Shown here: in pieces, positions 24,889 through 33,932 of the stretch | Numbering within the stretch: position 1 is the stretch's first letter | Layout of the letters: each line of letters opens with the position of its first letter | Source: Syntrophaceae bacterium | Lineage (GTDB): Bacteria; Desulfobacterota; Syntrophia; Syntrophales; Smithellaceae | NCBI GenBank assembly: GCA_018436925.1 | Contig: JAHDKI010000017.1 | Coordinates: forward strand, 1 to 64,000 | DNA: 64,000 nucleotides | Direction: 5' to 3' | Notes under the pieces: model-generated | The model's input: the letters and a program-made list of their open reading frames with translations, nothing else | What the model was told of the DNA's origin: nothing | The model's database searches: none | Position numbers and translations under genes: made by a program

Positions 24889-24917
24889 TTGACAAAATTC
24901 CGATATTCGATTATTAT
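24889..24917 (+). promoter_or_regulatory. strong sigma-70 promoter of the toxin-antitoxin operon
   Basis: TTGACA (24889-24894), 17-base spacer, TATTAT (24912-24917). Start near 24924, about 40 bases before the toxin ATG. Confidence 0.75.
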
Positions 24918-24936
24918 CTTCACCCTAGGGGTAAAG
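24918..24936. promoter_or_regulatory. candidate HigA operator
   Basis: CTTCACCCTAGGGGTAAAG is an imperfect palindrome centred on CCTAGG that overlaps the predicted start point just after the -10 box. It fits autoregulation by the XRE-domain antitoxin encoded downstream. Confidence 0.5.
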
Positions 24937-24964
24937 ATGCTTTTGAGGGGTTAATGCGCATTCA

Positions 24965-25267
24965 ATGGAAGTTCAATTCCGGACGAAAAAATTGCAGAAG
25001 CATTATGAAAACCACAAAGAGGCGGAAAAGGCTTATGGGATGCCGGTGGCGCGACGTTATATCGGTCGCATCAATATTATTAAACAGACCCGCGACCTGA
25101 GCGAACTGCTGCAGCTCCCGGGGCTCCGCTGTCATGAGCTTAAGGGGGACCGAAAAGGGCAGTATGCGATTAACCTAACCGGCTTTTACCGGCTCATTTT
25201 CACAGTAACAGGTAAAAGGCTTGAAATTGTTTGCATTGAGGAGGTGAGCAAACACTATGAGGACTAA
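24965..25267 (+). CDS. higB: HigB-type toxin (RelE superfamily)
   Basis: 100 residues. The fold pattern of ribosome-dependent mRNA interferases is visible: FRTKKLQKHYENHKEAEKAY, then RRYIGRINIIKQTRDLSELL, LPGLRCHELKGDRKGQYAIN, FYRLIFTV and the closing IEEVSKHYED, close to the HigB/plasmid-maintenance-killer consensus (LP.LR.H.LKG...G..S.......Y...F). It precedes and overlaps the antitoxin gene by 11 bases, the usual toxin-first order of hig operons. Expected to cleave mRNA when the antitoxin is lost. Confidence 0.88.
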   Translation: MEVQFRTKKLQKHYENHKEAEKAYGMPVARRYIGRINIIKQTRDLSELLQLPGLRCHELKGDRKGQYAINLTGFYRLIFTVTGKRLEIVCIEEVSKHYED

Positions 25268-26348
25268 TAAAGAAATCCATTCCACGCTGGCCATCCCTCC
25301 GGGTGAATACCTGGAGGAAGTAATAGGCGAGCTGGGGATGACCAAAGACGAACTGGCGCAGCGCATGGGGCGACCGGCAACCAAGCTGAGCCCGATTTTC
25401 AAGGGCGAAAAAGCGATTACCCCGGATACCGCTTTGCAGCTCGAAAAGGTGGTCGGCGTGCCGGCGCATATCTGGATGGGACTTGAAGCGGAATATCGTT
25501 TGACGCTGGCGCGGCAGGAACACATTCAGGAAGAAGACAATTTAGAAAAGGAAACCGATCTTGTTGCAAAATATCCCTATCATGAACTGGTGAAGACGGG
25601 AGAAATAACGAAGCACACAAAGCCCGTCGATAAAGTACGCGCCCTACAGGCTTATTTTGGCGTGACATCGCTTTTCAAGATTCCTGAATTGCAGCGTTAC
25701 CAGCCTGCTTTTCGCATGGCAAAAACAACCCGGGGTGAACGCACACCCGAAGCCGTGGCCGCGTGGCTGAGAATGGGGGAAAGAAGGGCGCAAAAAATAA
25801 GTTGTGCGCCCTACAACAAGGAACGTCTTTGCGCTTCAGTGCAGAAGCTTCGTGCTTTTACGCTACAAGAACCAGAAGTATTTCAGGGAAAACTGATATC
25901 TGAATTGGCCGGTTGCGGTGTTGCCCTGGTCATCTGTCCTCATTTTTCAAAAACCAAAACGCACGGCGCAACTTTTTGGCAAGGAAGGGAAAAGGCCGTT
26001 TTGATGTTGACCATCCGCGGCAAATGGGCAGATATTTTCTGGTTCAGCCTGTTTCACGAGATTGGTCATATTCTTCTGCACAGCAGGCAGGGCGTGATTC
26101 TGGAAAATAGCGGGCGGGACCAAATTGAGAAGGAAGCCGACGATTTCGCGTCGGATACCCTGATTCCAGATGATGCATGCAAGCGGTTTGTGAACAAAGG
26201 ATCTTTCTATAAAAAAGATATCGTCGACTTTGCCGGCATCATCGGCATTTCTACCGGCATTGTTGTGGGACGATTACAGCACGAAAAGATAATCAAGCCG
26301 GAGTGGGCCAATGACTTGCGGGTGAGATATGAATGGAAGCAGGCCTAG
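25257..26348 (+). CDS. higA: HigA-like antitoxin fused to an ImmA/IrrE metallopeptidase
   Basis: 363 residues. Residues 12-75 are an XRE helix-turn-helix of HigA type (PPGEYLEEVIGELGMTKDEL, GVPAHIWMGLE). Residues about 180-340 are an ImmA/IrrE (DUF955) zinc peptidase with HEIGHILLH (H267, E268, H271) and the downstream glutamate region EKEADDFASDTLIP. HigA alone is about 100 residues, so this is a fusion. ImmA proteases cleave repressors; here the protease may control turnover of the fusion itself. Ribosome site GAGGTG lies in the end of higB. Likely represses the promoter at 24889-24936. Confidence 0.9.
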   Translation: MRTNKEIHSTLAIPPGEYLEEVIGELGMTKDELAQRMGRPATKLSPIFKGEKAITPDTALQLEKVVGVPAHIWMGLEAEYRLTLARQEHIQEEDNLEKETDLVAKYPYHELVKTGEITKHTKPVDKVRALQAYFGVTSLFKIPELQRYQPAFRMAKTTRGERTPEAVAAWLRMGERRAQKISCAPYNKERLCASVQKLRAFTLQEPEVFQGKLISELAGCGVALVICPHFSKTKTHGATFWQGREKAVLMLTIRGKWADIFWFSLFHEIGHILLHSRQGVILENSGRDQIEKEADDFASDTLIPDDACKRFVNKGSFYKKDIVDFAGIIGISTGIVVGRLQHEKIIKPEWANDLRVRYEWKQA

Positions 26349-26427
26349 GGTCCAGAATGCGAATTTTAGATCAGTGAACAGTGGAAGATTGTGAATAATG
26401 GCGGGAGTAAACGATTGAACCTTTTAC

Positions 26428-26640
26428 TTGCTCTGCCTATATAGAAAAAAGCTGTACGGAAAATTAATCATTGAAAATAATGTGATTCAATCATCAAAAT
26501 TGAACCAGCAAAAAGGTGTGGACATGATTGCTTGGGGCGAGGATGGCAGGATTACGGAATTCAATGTCATGATCCATCCGCGCAAAGCCATTAATATAAT
26601 TCATGAAATGATGGCCGCGATGTTGCGAACTATTAAATGA
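26428..26640 (+). pseudogene. C-terminal remnant of an NTF2-like (SnoaL-type) protein
   Basis: The end of this 70-codon frame, VDMIAWGEDGRITEFNVMIH then PRKAINIIHEMMAAML, matches the last strands of NTF2-like proteins (DDDGRI.EF.VMVRPLKA). The first 30 residues do not fit the family and there is no ribosome site, so it is probably a truncated gene. The gap 26349-26427 holds nothing recognised. Confidence 0.45.
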
Positions 26641-26681
26641 ATATTGCGGATGCCTGAGCAGACTAAGTGGAAATATAAAAA

Positions 26682-29600
26682 ATGGGATTTGAACCCGCTG
26701 GATACGCAGATAAGCTAGGGAATCGATATGAAAGCCGATGGGTAGCAAGTCAGCTCCTGCGTCTATTAAATGAAGAAATCCAATCTGTAACAATAGAGGC
26801 CGTCGGCGATGATGAAAAAGGTGTGGATTTATGGATAGTGCAAAAAAACGGCCACCGTCAAGCGCAGCAATGCAAAGCTCGTAATCGGAGCGAAGAATCA
26901 TGGTCCATAAATAATCTTAAGTCTCGAAATATTTTCAATTATGCCAAATTTCAACTTGATAATAACACAAATAATACATTTGCTTTTGTTTCGGCAATCG
27001 CGGCACAAACTTTTCATGATCTGTGCGAAAGCGCCAGAAATTCAAATCTAAATCCTGAAGATTTTGTTCAATGCCAAGTTGAGGCTGTCGGTCAAAAACG
27101 CAGAGAAGGATATCGACAGTTCTGTCACGCCATGCAGATCAATCCTGAAGATCCACAAGCTCGTGCACTGGCATTTAATTACCTCAGGCGAATGGACACT
27201 ATTCTTTATCCTGATGATCATAATAATTGGCAAAATTTGTTAGCAGATGCTCAATATCTATTGACCGGTGCACCAGAAACCATAGTTTCAACTTTGATAG
27301 CCTATGCAGAAAATAATTACGCCTTTAGAAAACCTATCTATGCAAATGAGCTCAGAGAACATTTAGCAACTCTGAACATTCGACCAAAATTACTTGCTCA
27401 TGATGTGCGCATTGCTCCTGTTATCGAGGAATTGCAGAAACAATTCGAAGAATCCATTCGTCCTCGGCTGATATGTGGCGACATTATTCCAAGGGAAGAA
27501 ACTACAAAACTGATTGAATTAATCCGAGAAAGTTCAGATGCTATTTTACATGGTGTGGCTGGTAATGGAAAAAGCGTCGTGCTTTATGAATTAACCCAGC
27601 ACCTTCGCACAGAAAAAATACCATTTCTCGCCATCAGATTGGACCGCCGCGAACCTAAGAATACAGCTGCACAATTCGGCGGCGATATGGGATTGCCTGA
27701 TTCGCCAGTTTATTCATTAATCGCACTTGCCGGTGAGCGCCCTTGTGTTTTATTGCTGGATCAACTCGATGCCATACGATGGACATCTTCCCACTCCGCA
27801 AATGCCCTTGATGTCTGCAAAGAACTATTACGGCAGGTAAAGCATTTACGCTCCGGCGTAAGAAAAATAACAGCCGTGCTGTCATGTCGTACTTTTGATC
27901 TCGGAAACGATCCGGAAATCCGCAATTGGTTTGCCACCGACAAAACATTGAAAAAAGTAGAGGTAACCGCTCTTAGTTCAAAAGCCTTAGGTGAGATATT
28001 GGGTCCATCCGTGAATCAGATGACAAATCGTCAAAAACAAATTCTGGCATGTCCCCAAAATTTGGCGATGTGGATGACATTGAAGAAAGACAATTCGATC
28101 CCAGCATTTCGTACCGTCACCGAACTAATGCGCACCTTTTGGCAAAATCGTCGTGAAGTGCTAGGCAATGCTGGTATTGCTATGACAGAGTTGGACATAT
28201 GCATCAATATGATTCTCGACGATATGGAACGAAGCGGTAGAATATTGGTGTCTACTCGTATTTCATCTCGCTCGCCAATAGTTTTTTCGGCATTGCAGTC
28301 TTATGGCATAATACAGGAAAACAACGACAAAGTGACTTTTTGCCACCAAAGTTATTTGGATTACTTGATTGCTGATCGCTTGCTACAACAGATCTATAAT
28401 GGAGGGGGCAACATCATTAAATGGCTTGGTCCCAAAGAACGCCAATCGTTGTTTCGTCGCGAACAATTACGACAAACTCTTACTATGATGAGCGAGGAAT
28501 CGCCACATGATTTCGTCACAATAGTCAAGAGCTTATTGGAATCAGACAAAATCCGATTTCACATGAAGCACGTCGCCCTTGAGCTCATTGGGCAATTGGA
28601 AGATTTAGATGAAGAACTCGGTACGTATTGTCTGGAATTACTTGCACGCGATTATTGGAAAAAGCATATTATTGAAACCGTATGCATCGGACATGATGTG
28701 TTTGTCATGCTTCTGATCGAAAAAGAAATCATTCTAGAATGGCTTAATTCAGATAAGGAAGATGATATTAACTTAGCGCTATTACTTCTCCGTTCCGTCA
28801 ACGACAAAATCCCGGATAAGATCACGGAAGTCATTGAACCATTTATGGCTAATGGTGAACCGTGGCTTACACGAATACTGACTACACTTTGTTGGAATGT
28901 TGCAGGTGATTCTGAAAGAATGTTTGTTCTTCGCTTGAAACTTTTTAATAAAGGCGTTTATGCCAATTACGTAAACTGGCAAGACTTATGTAAGAAATAT
29001 CCTCTTCGCGCTCTGACGTTAATCGAATCACTCGTCTCAACCTGGTCTGGCGAATTTCCAGAGTCTTCATCCAGGCCCAAGACGTCGTCTGCACCGATTG
29101 ACCGAATGGATAAATTTTATGATGACGATATGAAAATTCTTAAGAGTATTGCGGAAAGTATTCCATCGGAAACTTGGGATCTTCTCGTCCCACATATAGT
29201 TAGGTTGACGACGTTTCAGCCCACTCCACAGTATGATAGCCGCTTGGATAAGTGGCAGAATGATAAGTGGGCGCGAGTTGATAGATATACTGACATCAGA
29301 AAAGGCATTGTCGAGCTTGTGATCACCGCAGGACAAAAACTTGCTTCTGAGAATCCGGAAGAATTACTCAGACGAACGTCCGTTTTGGAAAATAGTATTT
29401 CTATCATTATTCAGGAAATCATCATTAATGTTTATTCTAAACTTACTATACGTTACGCTGATATTGGTATTCATTGGCTGTTAACTGATCAATCGAGGCT
29501 CCGACTTGGTTCAGGTTATGATGAGCCAGTTTGGATGCCAGCAGTCCGTCTCGTAAAATCATTATCGCCGCATTGTTCAGAGACAACATTTCGGCAATTG

Positions 29601-31337
29601 GAAACGGCGATTATTCACTTTCATGCGGAAGATGAAAAACGTTTGGCAAAACATTATCTTAGTGCATGGCGTGACGGTTATTTTGACGATTACTGGGGCC
29701 GTGCCCAATATTTTCTTCTTCCTGCCCTCGATTCCAAGAGAGTTCTACCAACAACTGTCAACTTAATGGCTGTCTTGAATCGCAAATACGAGAAGTACAA
29801 GAAGGATCGATTTCTCAAAACTGGGCGCATATCTGGCGGAACGATTATCTCCAAACTCGACAAGTCACTTGATAGGATAAGCGACCATTCCTGGCAAGCC
29901 ATCATGAAGAATGAGAAGATACCTCTAGATCATAATCGATTGCAACAAATTGACGAAAAGCATGCTGCAACTTCAACAATCTGGCAATTTTCACAAAGTT
30001 TAGGAAGAATTGCTAAACGTTTTCCAGAGCGATTTGGTCAACTTGCTCTTAGTCTTTCCCTAAATACCCATCCGTACTATGTAACAGCCATTTTCGACGC
30101 TTTTGCGCAAAAAGAACATAGCGCCGATTTACCCACAGAAGAAAAAGCCACTTGGCGTCCTGCAACCGTCAATACAGTCGAAAAGGTATTGGGAAGGTTC
30201 AAGGCAGGCGATGATAGAGATTCGGCAATGTCCTTTTGCAGACTCGTTCATGCACGCTCAGCAGAGAACTGGTCCGATGCAACGATAGAAAGGCTTATTC
30301 ATTATGCAAAATCTCATTCTGATCTGGAGCCAGACAAGTTGAACATGCATTGCGACAAAACAGCAAATGAAGCTACTGTGCGTATTCTTTACGAAAATAC
30401 CATCAATTGTGTCCGCGGCGTTGCTGCAGAAGCTATTGGCGCATTGCTATGGGATCATATTGACTGGTTGGACAAACTCAAGCCTGGAATAGAAGCGCTT
30501 GTAAGAGATATTCATCCTGTAGTACGCATGGCTGCTATTGATGCGCTTCTGCCTGTTTTGAACATTGATGAAGATATTGCTGTTAACTGGTTTTGTTTAG
30601 CTTGTCGGGATGATTTGCGTGTCGCAGCATCACCAAGGGCAGTATATTTTTTTAACCACGTTTTCAGCAGTCATGCAGAACAACTCACACCTTTGATCAA
30701 AGCAATGGTTAATTTCCCACTTGACGAAGTATCTCAGGAAGGCGCCGAGGAAGTGACCGCACGTTGGCTTTTTCACGATTATTTTGGAGAAGAACTCAAG
30801 TCCTGTATAAGTGGCAGCGTATCTCAGCGCAGAGGCGTCGCCCAAGTTGCAGCACATTTTCTCCATGACGAAAATTACACCGAACGTTGCCAAGAATTAC
30901 TTCTTCCACTAATGAATGATCCGGAAAAGGAAGTAAGAAAAGAATTAACAGGTATATTTAGAAATCAGGATATCTTTAAGGCACACTTACCCCAATCTTT
31001 CATAAGTACCTTTATCAAGTCCAATGCCTATGTAGATGCCCCATCAGGAATTATTGATGGTATAAAAGAACATCCAGGTTCTTTATTGCCTCTGTCGTCT
31101 GTGATATTTGATGTTTGCAAAATTTTTTCTACAACGTTACTGGAAGAATCAAGAAATCTAAGTTTACAAATCCCACATACCGCTTCTGAAATCTATTCTT
31201 TACTTTTAAGACTTTATGAGCAGGCAGAAGGATTGAACAATGCTGTGATAAGAGATCAATGCTTGGATGTTTGGGATATGTTGTTTGAAAATAGAGTTGG
31301 CATGGTTCAAGAATTGACTAAAGCGATTGAAAAATAG
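26682..31337 (+). CDS. nuclease-STAND NTPase with repeat C-terminus, Avs-like defence candidate
   Basis: 1551 residues. The N-terminus (about 10-120) looks like a Mrr/Cap4-type PD-(D/E)xK nuclease: E17 in GNRYESRW, D49 in DDEKGVDLWI and Q-C-K at 63-65 (QAQQCKAR). A STAND NTPase follows with Walker A GVAGNGKS (about 291-298), Walker B VLLLDQLD (about 356-363), a sensor ITAVLSCRTFDLGND and a helical arm. Residues about 600-1551 are long alpha-helical, HEAT-like repeats (e.g. VRMAAIDALLPVL). This order, nuclease-NTPase-sensor, and the size match the Avs family of anti-phage proteins. AT-rich codons unlike the flanking core genes and a weak ribosome site (GGAAATATAAAAA) point to transfer. Other STAND proteins remain possible. 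Confidence 0.8.
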   Translation: MGFEPAGYADKLGNRYESRWVASQLLRLLNEEIQSVTIEAVGDDEKGVDLWIVQKNGHRQAQQCKARNRSEESWSINNLKSRNIFNYAKFQLDNNTNNTFAFVSAIAAQTFHDLCESARNSNLNPEDFVQCQVEAVGQKRREGYRQFCHAMQINPEDPQARALAFNYLRRMDTILYPDDHNNWQNLLADAQYLLTGAPETIVSTLIAYAENNYAFRKPIYANELREHLATLNIRPKLLAHDVRIAPVIEELQKQFEESIRPRLICGDIIPREETTKLIELIRESSDAILHGVAGNGKSVVLYELTQHLRTEKIPFLAIRLDRREPKNTAAQFGGDMGLPDSPVYSLIALAGERPCVLLLDQLDAIRWTSSHSANALDVCKELLRQVKHLRSGVRKITAVLSCRTFDLGNDPEIRNWFATDKTLKKVEVTALSSKALGEILGPSVNQMTNRQKQILACPQNLAMWMTLKKDNSIPAFRTVTELMRTFWQNRREVLGNAGIAMTELDICINMILDDMERSGRILVSTRISSRSPIVFSALQSYGIIQENNDKVTFCHQSYLDYLIADRLLQQIYNGGGNIIKWLGPKERQSLFRREQLRQTLTMMSEESPHDFVTIVKSLLESDKIRFHMKHVALELIGQLEDLDEELGTYCLELLARDYWKKHIIETVCIGHDVFVMLLIEKEIILEWLNSDKEDDINLALLLLRSVNDKIPDKITEVIEPFMANGEPWLTRILTTLCWNVAGDSERMFVLRLKLFNKGVYANYVNWQDLCKKYPLRALTLIESLVSTWSGEFPESSSRPKTSSAPIDRMDKFYDDDMKILKSIAESIPSETWDLLVPHIVRLTTFQPTPQYDSRLDKWQNDKWARVDRYTDIRKGIVELVITAGQKLASENPEELLRRTSVLENSISIIIQEIIINVYSKLTIRYADIGIHWLLTDQSRLRLGSGYDEPVWMPAVRLVKSLSPHCSETTFRQLETAIIHFHAEDEKRLAKHYLSAWRDGYFDDYWGRAQYFLLPALDSKRVLPTTVNLMAVLNRKYEKYKKDRFLKTGRISGGTIISKLDKSLDRISDHSWQAIMKNEKIPLDHNRLQQIDEKHAATSTIWQFSQSLGRIAKRFPERFGQLALSLSLNTHPYYVTAIFDAFAQKEHSADLPTEEKATWRPATVNTVEKVLGRFKAGDDRDSAMSFCRLVHARSAENWSDATIERLIHYAKSHSDLEPDKLNMHCDKTANEATVRILYENTINCVRGVAAEAIGALLWDHIDWLDKLKPGIEALVRDIHPVVRMAAIDALLPVLNIDEDIAVNWFCLACRDDLRVAASPRAVYFFNHVFSSHAEQLTPLIKAMVNFPLDEVSQEGAEEVTARWLFHDYFGEELKSCISGSVSQRRGVAQVAAHFLHDENYTERCQELLLPLMNDPEKEVRKELTGIFRNQDIFKAHLPQSFISTFIKSNAYVDAPSGIIDGIKEHPGSLLPLSSVIFDVCKIFSTTLLEESRNLSLQIPHTASEIYSLLLRLYEQAEGLNNAVIRDQCLDVWDMLFENRVGMVQELTKAIEK

Positions 31338-31539
31338 GTTGCCCAGAATAATTATGAGACCACCATAATTAAACAGAGGGATGTCCTATATTGTTCCCGC
31401 CAATAGAAAATGTTGATTTTTTGAAAGAGCAACAAAATTGATCTCAATTTTCCAGTCTTTTGCAGAAGCATATCTGTATGCCAGTTACAAGACAGGCGCG
31501 CTGATTTTCCTTTTGTGCCGGGAAGATGCACATAAGAAA

Positions 31540-31570
31540 GTCCGTCCTTGATCCGAGGTCAAAGACGGAC
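31540..31570 (-). terminator. probable terminator of the crotonase gene
   Basis: Twelve-base stem with one mismatch (31540-31551 with 31559-31570), loop TCCGAGG; on the minus strand it is followed by TTTCTTAT. It lies about 30 bases after the crotonase stop. Confidence 0.55.
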
Positions 31571-31602
31571 GGATGTGCCGATTTCTATTCGCTAGTCCTG
31601 CT

Positions 31603-32310
31603 TTAGCCTCCGAGGCTGTCCAGGTTGGGGTGAACCACTGTTTCCAGCAGGTGGGCAATTCCGCTGTTCATGGTGTTCTTCATGGTTTTCACAATGGCGC
31701 GGCTCTTGTTGAGAGTCTTTGCCCAGGCGATTGCCTCTTGCACCGTCGCTTCCGGTGTGGAACAGGCCTTGTAAACGGCGCCGCATGCTTCCAGTTCGGT
31801 TGCGGTGAACCGGTGCCCCGTCAGTTCGGCCTTGAAGACGAGGTGCTTGGGAAAAGTGCGCTGGATGATGGCATCCATGTAAGGAAGGAAGGGGATGTGC
31901 AGGTCAACCTCGGGGAAGCAGATGAAGCCCCGGTCGGATCGCATGTATCGAAAGTCAAACGAGCAGGCCAGGATGGCCCCGCCGGCGAAGGCATGCCCCG
32001 TGACGGCCGCTACGGTGATCATGGGATAGAAGGTGATTCTGCGATAGAGTTCGTCCTGAATCTTGAAAAATTCCTGAACCTCCGGGTCCTTTCGTCCAAT
32101 GGCGGGCAGAAGCCAGTCCAGGTCCATGCCGTTGCACCAGATTTTCGGGTCCGATGCGTCCACGACCAGGGCGGTGACGTTGGTGGTGGTTTCAATGTCG
32201 TCGAGGGCCTTGAGCATATCGTTGCAGAAAGAAATGTTCAGGCGGTTTTCTCCGCTTTGCATGGTGAGGATTGCCGTGTTGTCGTCGACGGTCCATTTGA
32301 CGCGGTCCAT
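31603..32310 (-). CDS. enoyl-CoA hydratase/isomerase family protein
   Basis: 235 residues from the ATG with GGAGG 8 bases upstream. Crotonase fold: LVVDASDPKIWCNGMDLDWL forms the first oxyanion loop, and VTGHAFAGGAILACSFDFRY the second. The usual catalytic Glu of hydratases (in the GTxPG... segment) is replaced by a region reading FICFPEVDLHIPFLPYMDAI, closer to delta3,delta2-enoyl-CoA isomerases (ECI type), in which a single Glu acts. Monocistronic, convergent with the island. Confidence 0.85.
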   Translation of the reverse strand: MDRVKWTVDDNTAILTMQSGENRLNISFCNDMLKALDDIETTTNVTALVVDASDPKIWCNGMDLDWLLPAIGRKDPEVQEFFKIQDELYRRITFYPMITVAAVTGHAFAGGAILACSFDFRYMRSDRGFICFPEVDLHIPFLPYMDAIIQRTFPKHLVFKAELTGHRFTATELEACGAVYKACSTPEATVQEAIAWAKTLNKSRAIVKTMKNTMNSGIAHLLETVVHPNLDSLGG

Positions 32311-32745
32311 GGTTCGCACCTCCGGGTTGGTATTGGGCGGCGGTTAGTCGCCTCGCCACAGGCCATACAACGAAAGCCCCGGTCTGTCAAAGTACAAAAG
32401 GGTATTGATAGGGGACGCCAGTCACAGATCAAAAGACAGGTGTTGTCTAAGCGTTCGCCATATCGAGCAATGGAGTTTGAAAAATCAGCCCACCTCCTCC
32501 CCGTGCGGGATGAGGCGAAAATTCATTTTATCGATCATAGAACTGCCACGCTTACGGTGGAGCCTGCCCCTTCAGGGGAACAGGATACAACTACTGTTTC
32601 AGGGGTTTACATGACCTGTTCCATGGATGGCCTTGAGCCGATGCCTGCCTTTTTTACCATTCGCAAAAAGAGTTGAAAAATATCCTCAATCGCCATAGAA
32701 GGGAAGTCAGTCTTCCGCCCGGAGTGCGGGCGTTTAAGGATGGTC
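32311..32745. other. divergent promoter region without a recognised gene
   Basis: Separates the crotonase (minus) and aminotransferase (plus) genes. The only structure seen is an inverted repeat GGAACAGG (32577-32584) / CCTGTTCC (32615-32622), possibly an operator. No convincing promoter boxes were identified by eye. Confidence 0.35.
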
Positions 32746-33891
32746 ATGATTTCAAAGCGCGCGTCACAATTCACCTCTTTTATTGTCATGGATGTTATGG
32801 CGAAAGTCGAGGAACTCGAACGCCGGGGAGAACACATCATCCATATGGAGGTGGGCGAACCGGATTTCCCCACGCCGAAAGTTATTGCCGATGAGGCTAT
32901 CGACGCGCTTTCCCGCAACAAAACCCGTTACACCCATGCGCTCGGCCTTTTGGAGCTGCGCCAGGCCATCTGCGATTTCTATCAAAAAGAACACGGCGTG
33001 ACCATCACGCCGGATCAGGTGCTGGTGTCCACCGGCACGTCGCCGGTTTTGCTCTTCGCGATGCTGGCGATGCTCGACTCAGGCGATGAAGTGATCGTCT
33101 CCAACCCGCGCTATCCGTGCTATCAGAATTTCATCCTGGCGGCGGGCGGCGCGATGAAAGAAATCCGCACGTATCCCGAAGAGGGGTTTCAGTACCGCCC
33201 CGAAGACATCAAAAAGAACCTTTCGCCGCGCACGAAAGCCATTTTGATCAATTCGCCCTGCAACCCCACGGGCATTGTGATGACAAAAGATCAGCTTCGC
33301 GAAATCGCCCGGTTTGACGGCCCCTACATTCTGTCCGATGAAATTTACTCCGGTCTGTCTTATGACGGCAAGGCCCACTCCATTTTGGAATTCACAGACC
33401 GGGCGTTCGTGATCAACGGCTTTTCCAAGCTCTACGCGATGACCGGCTGGCGTCTGGGGTATTTGATCTTTCCCAAAGCCTTCAGTGCCGTCATGCAGAA
33501 AATTCACCAGAACTTTATGATTTCCGCAAACGGCTTCATTCAATGGGCGGGCATCGCGGCGCTCACCAAAGCCGGCGATGATGTTGCACGCATGGTTCAA
33601 ATCTATGATGAGCGCCGGCGCTATATGCTCGCAAGGCTTAAAGACATGGGATTTGTCATCCATGTTGAGCCGACCGGAGCGTTTTACGTGTTGGCCGACG
33701 GACGCAAGTTTTTCACGGATTCCTACCGGGAGGCCTTCCGGATTACCGAAGAGGCGAAAGTGGGCGTGACGCCGGGCGTCGATTTCGGCTCCGGCGGAGA
33801 AGGGTTTTTGCGTTTTTCCTACGCCACGTCGATGGAAAACATTACGGAAGGGCTCAACCGGCTGGAGCGATATTTGAAGTCCAAACGTTGA
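32746..33891 (+). CDS. class I/II pyridoxal-phosphate aminotransferase
   Basis: 381 residues from the second of two close ATGs (32746), which has AAGGA at proper spacing. Family I aminotransferase motifs: EVGEPDFPTP, NKTRYTHALGLLELRQAI, the PLP region VLVSTGTSPVLL, NSPCNPTG (Asn), ILSDEIYSG (Asp/Tyr) and the Schiff-base lysine in NGFSKLYAMTGWRLGY (about 228), followed by the carboxylate-binding Arg in GFLRFSYA. Aspartate/alanine aminotransferase-like; substrate not determinable. About 40 bases upstream of a crotonase, likely co-transcribed. Confidence 0.9.
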   Translation: MISKRASQFTSFIVMDVMAKVEELERRGEHIIHMEVGEPDFPTPKVIADEAIDALSRNKTRYTHALGLLELRQAICDFYQKEHGVTITPDQVLVSTGTSPVLLFAMLAMLDSGDEVIVSNPRYPCYQNFILAAGGAMKEIRTYPEEGFQYRPEDIKKNLSPRTKAILINSPCNPTGIVMTKDQLREIARFDGPYILSDEIYSGLSYDGKAHSILEFTDRAFVINGFSKLYAMTGWRLGYLIFPKAFSAVMQKIHQNFMISANGFIQWAGIAALTKAGDDVARMVQIYDERRRYMLARLKDMGFVIHVEPTGAFYVLADGRKFFTDSYREAFRITEEAKVGVTPGVDFGSGGEGFLRFSYATSMENITEGLNRLERYLKSKR

Positions 33892-33932
33892 AACAAACGC
33901 CCGAAGGGCAACGATTCGATAAAGGAGGAATT

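Noticed and set aside
31573..32676. 367-residue open frame opposite the crotonase
   Set aside because: Antisense shadow; only its last part leaves the crotonase gene and shows no domain.
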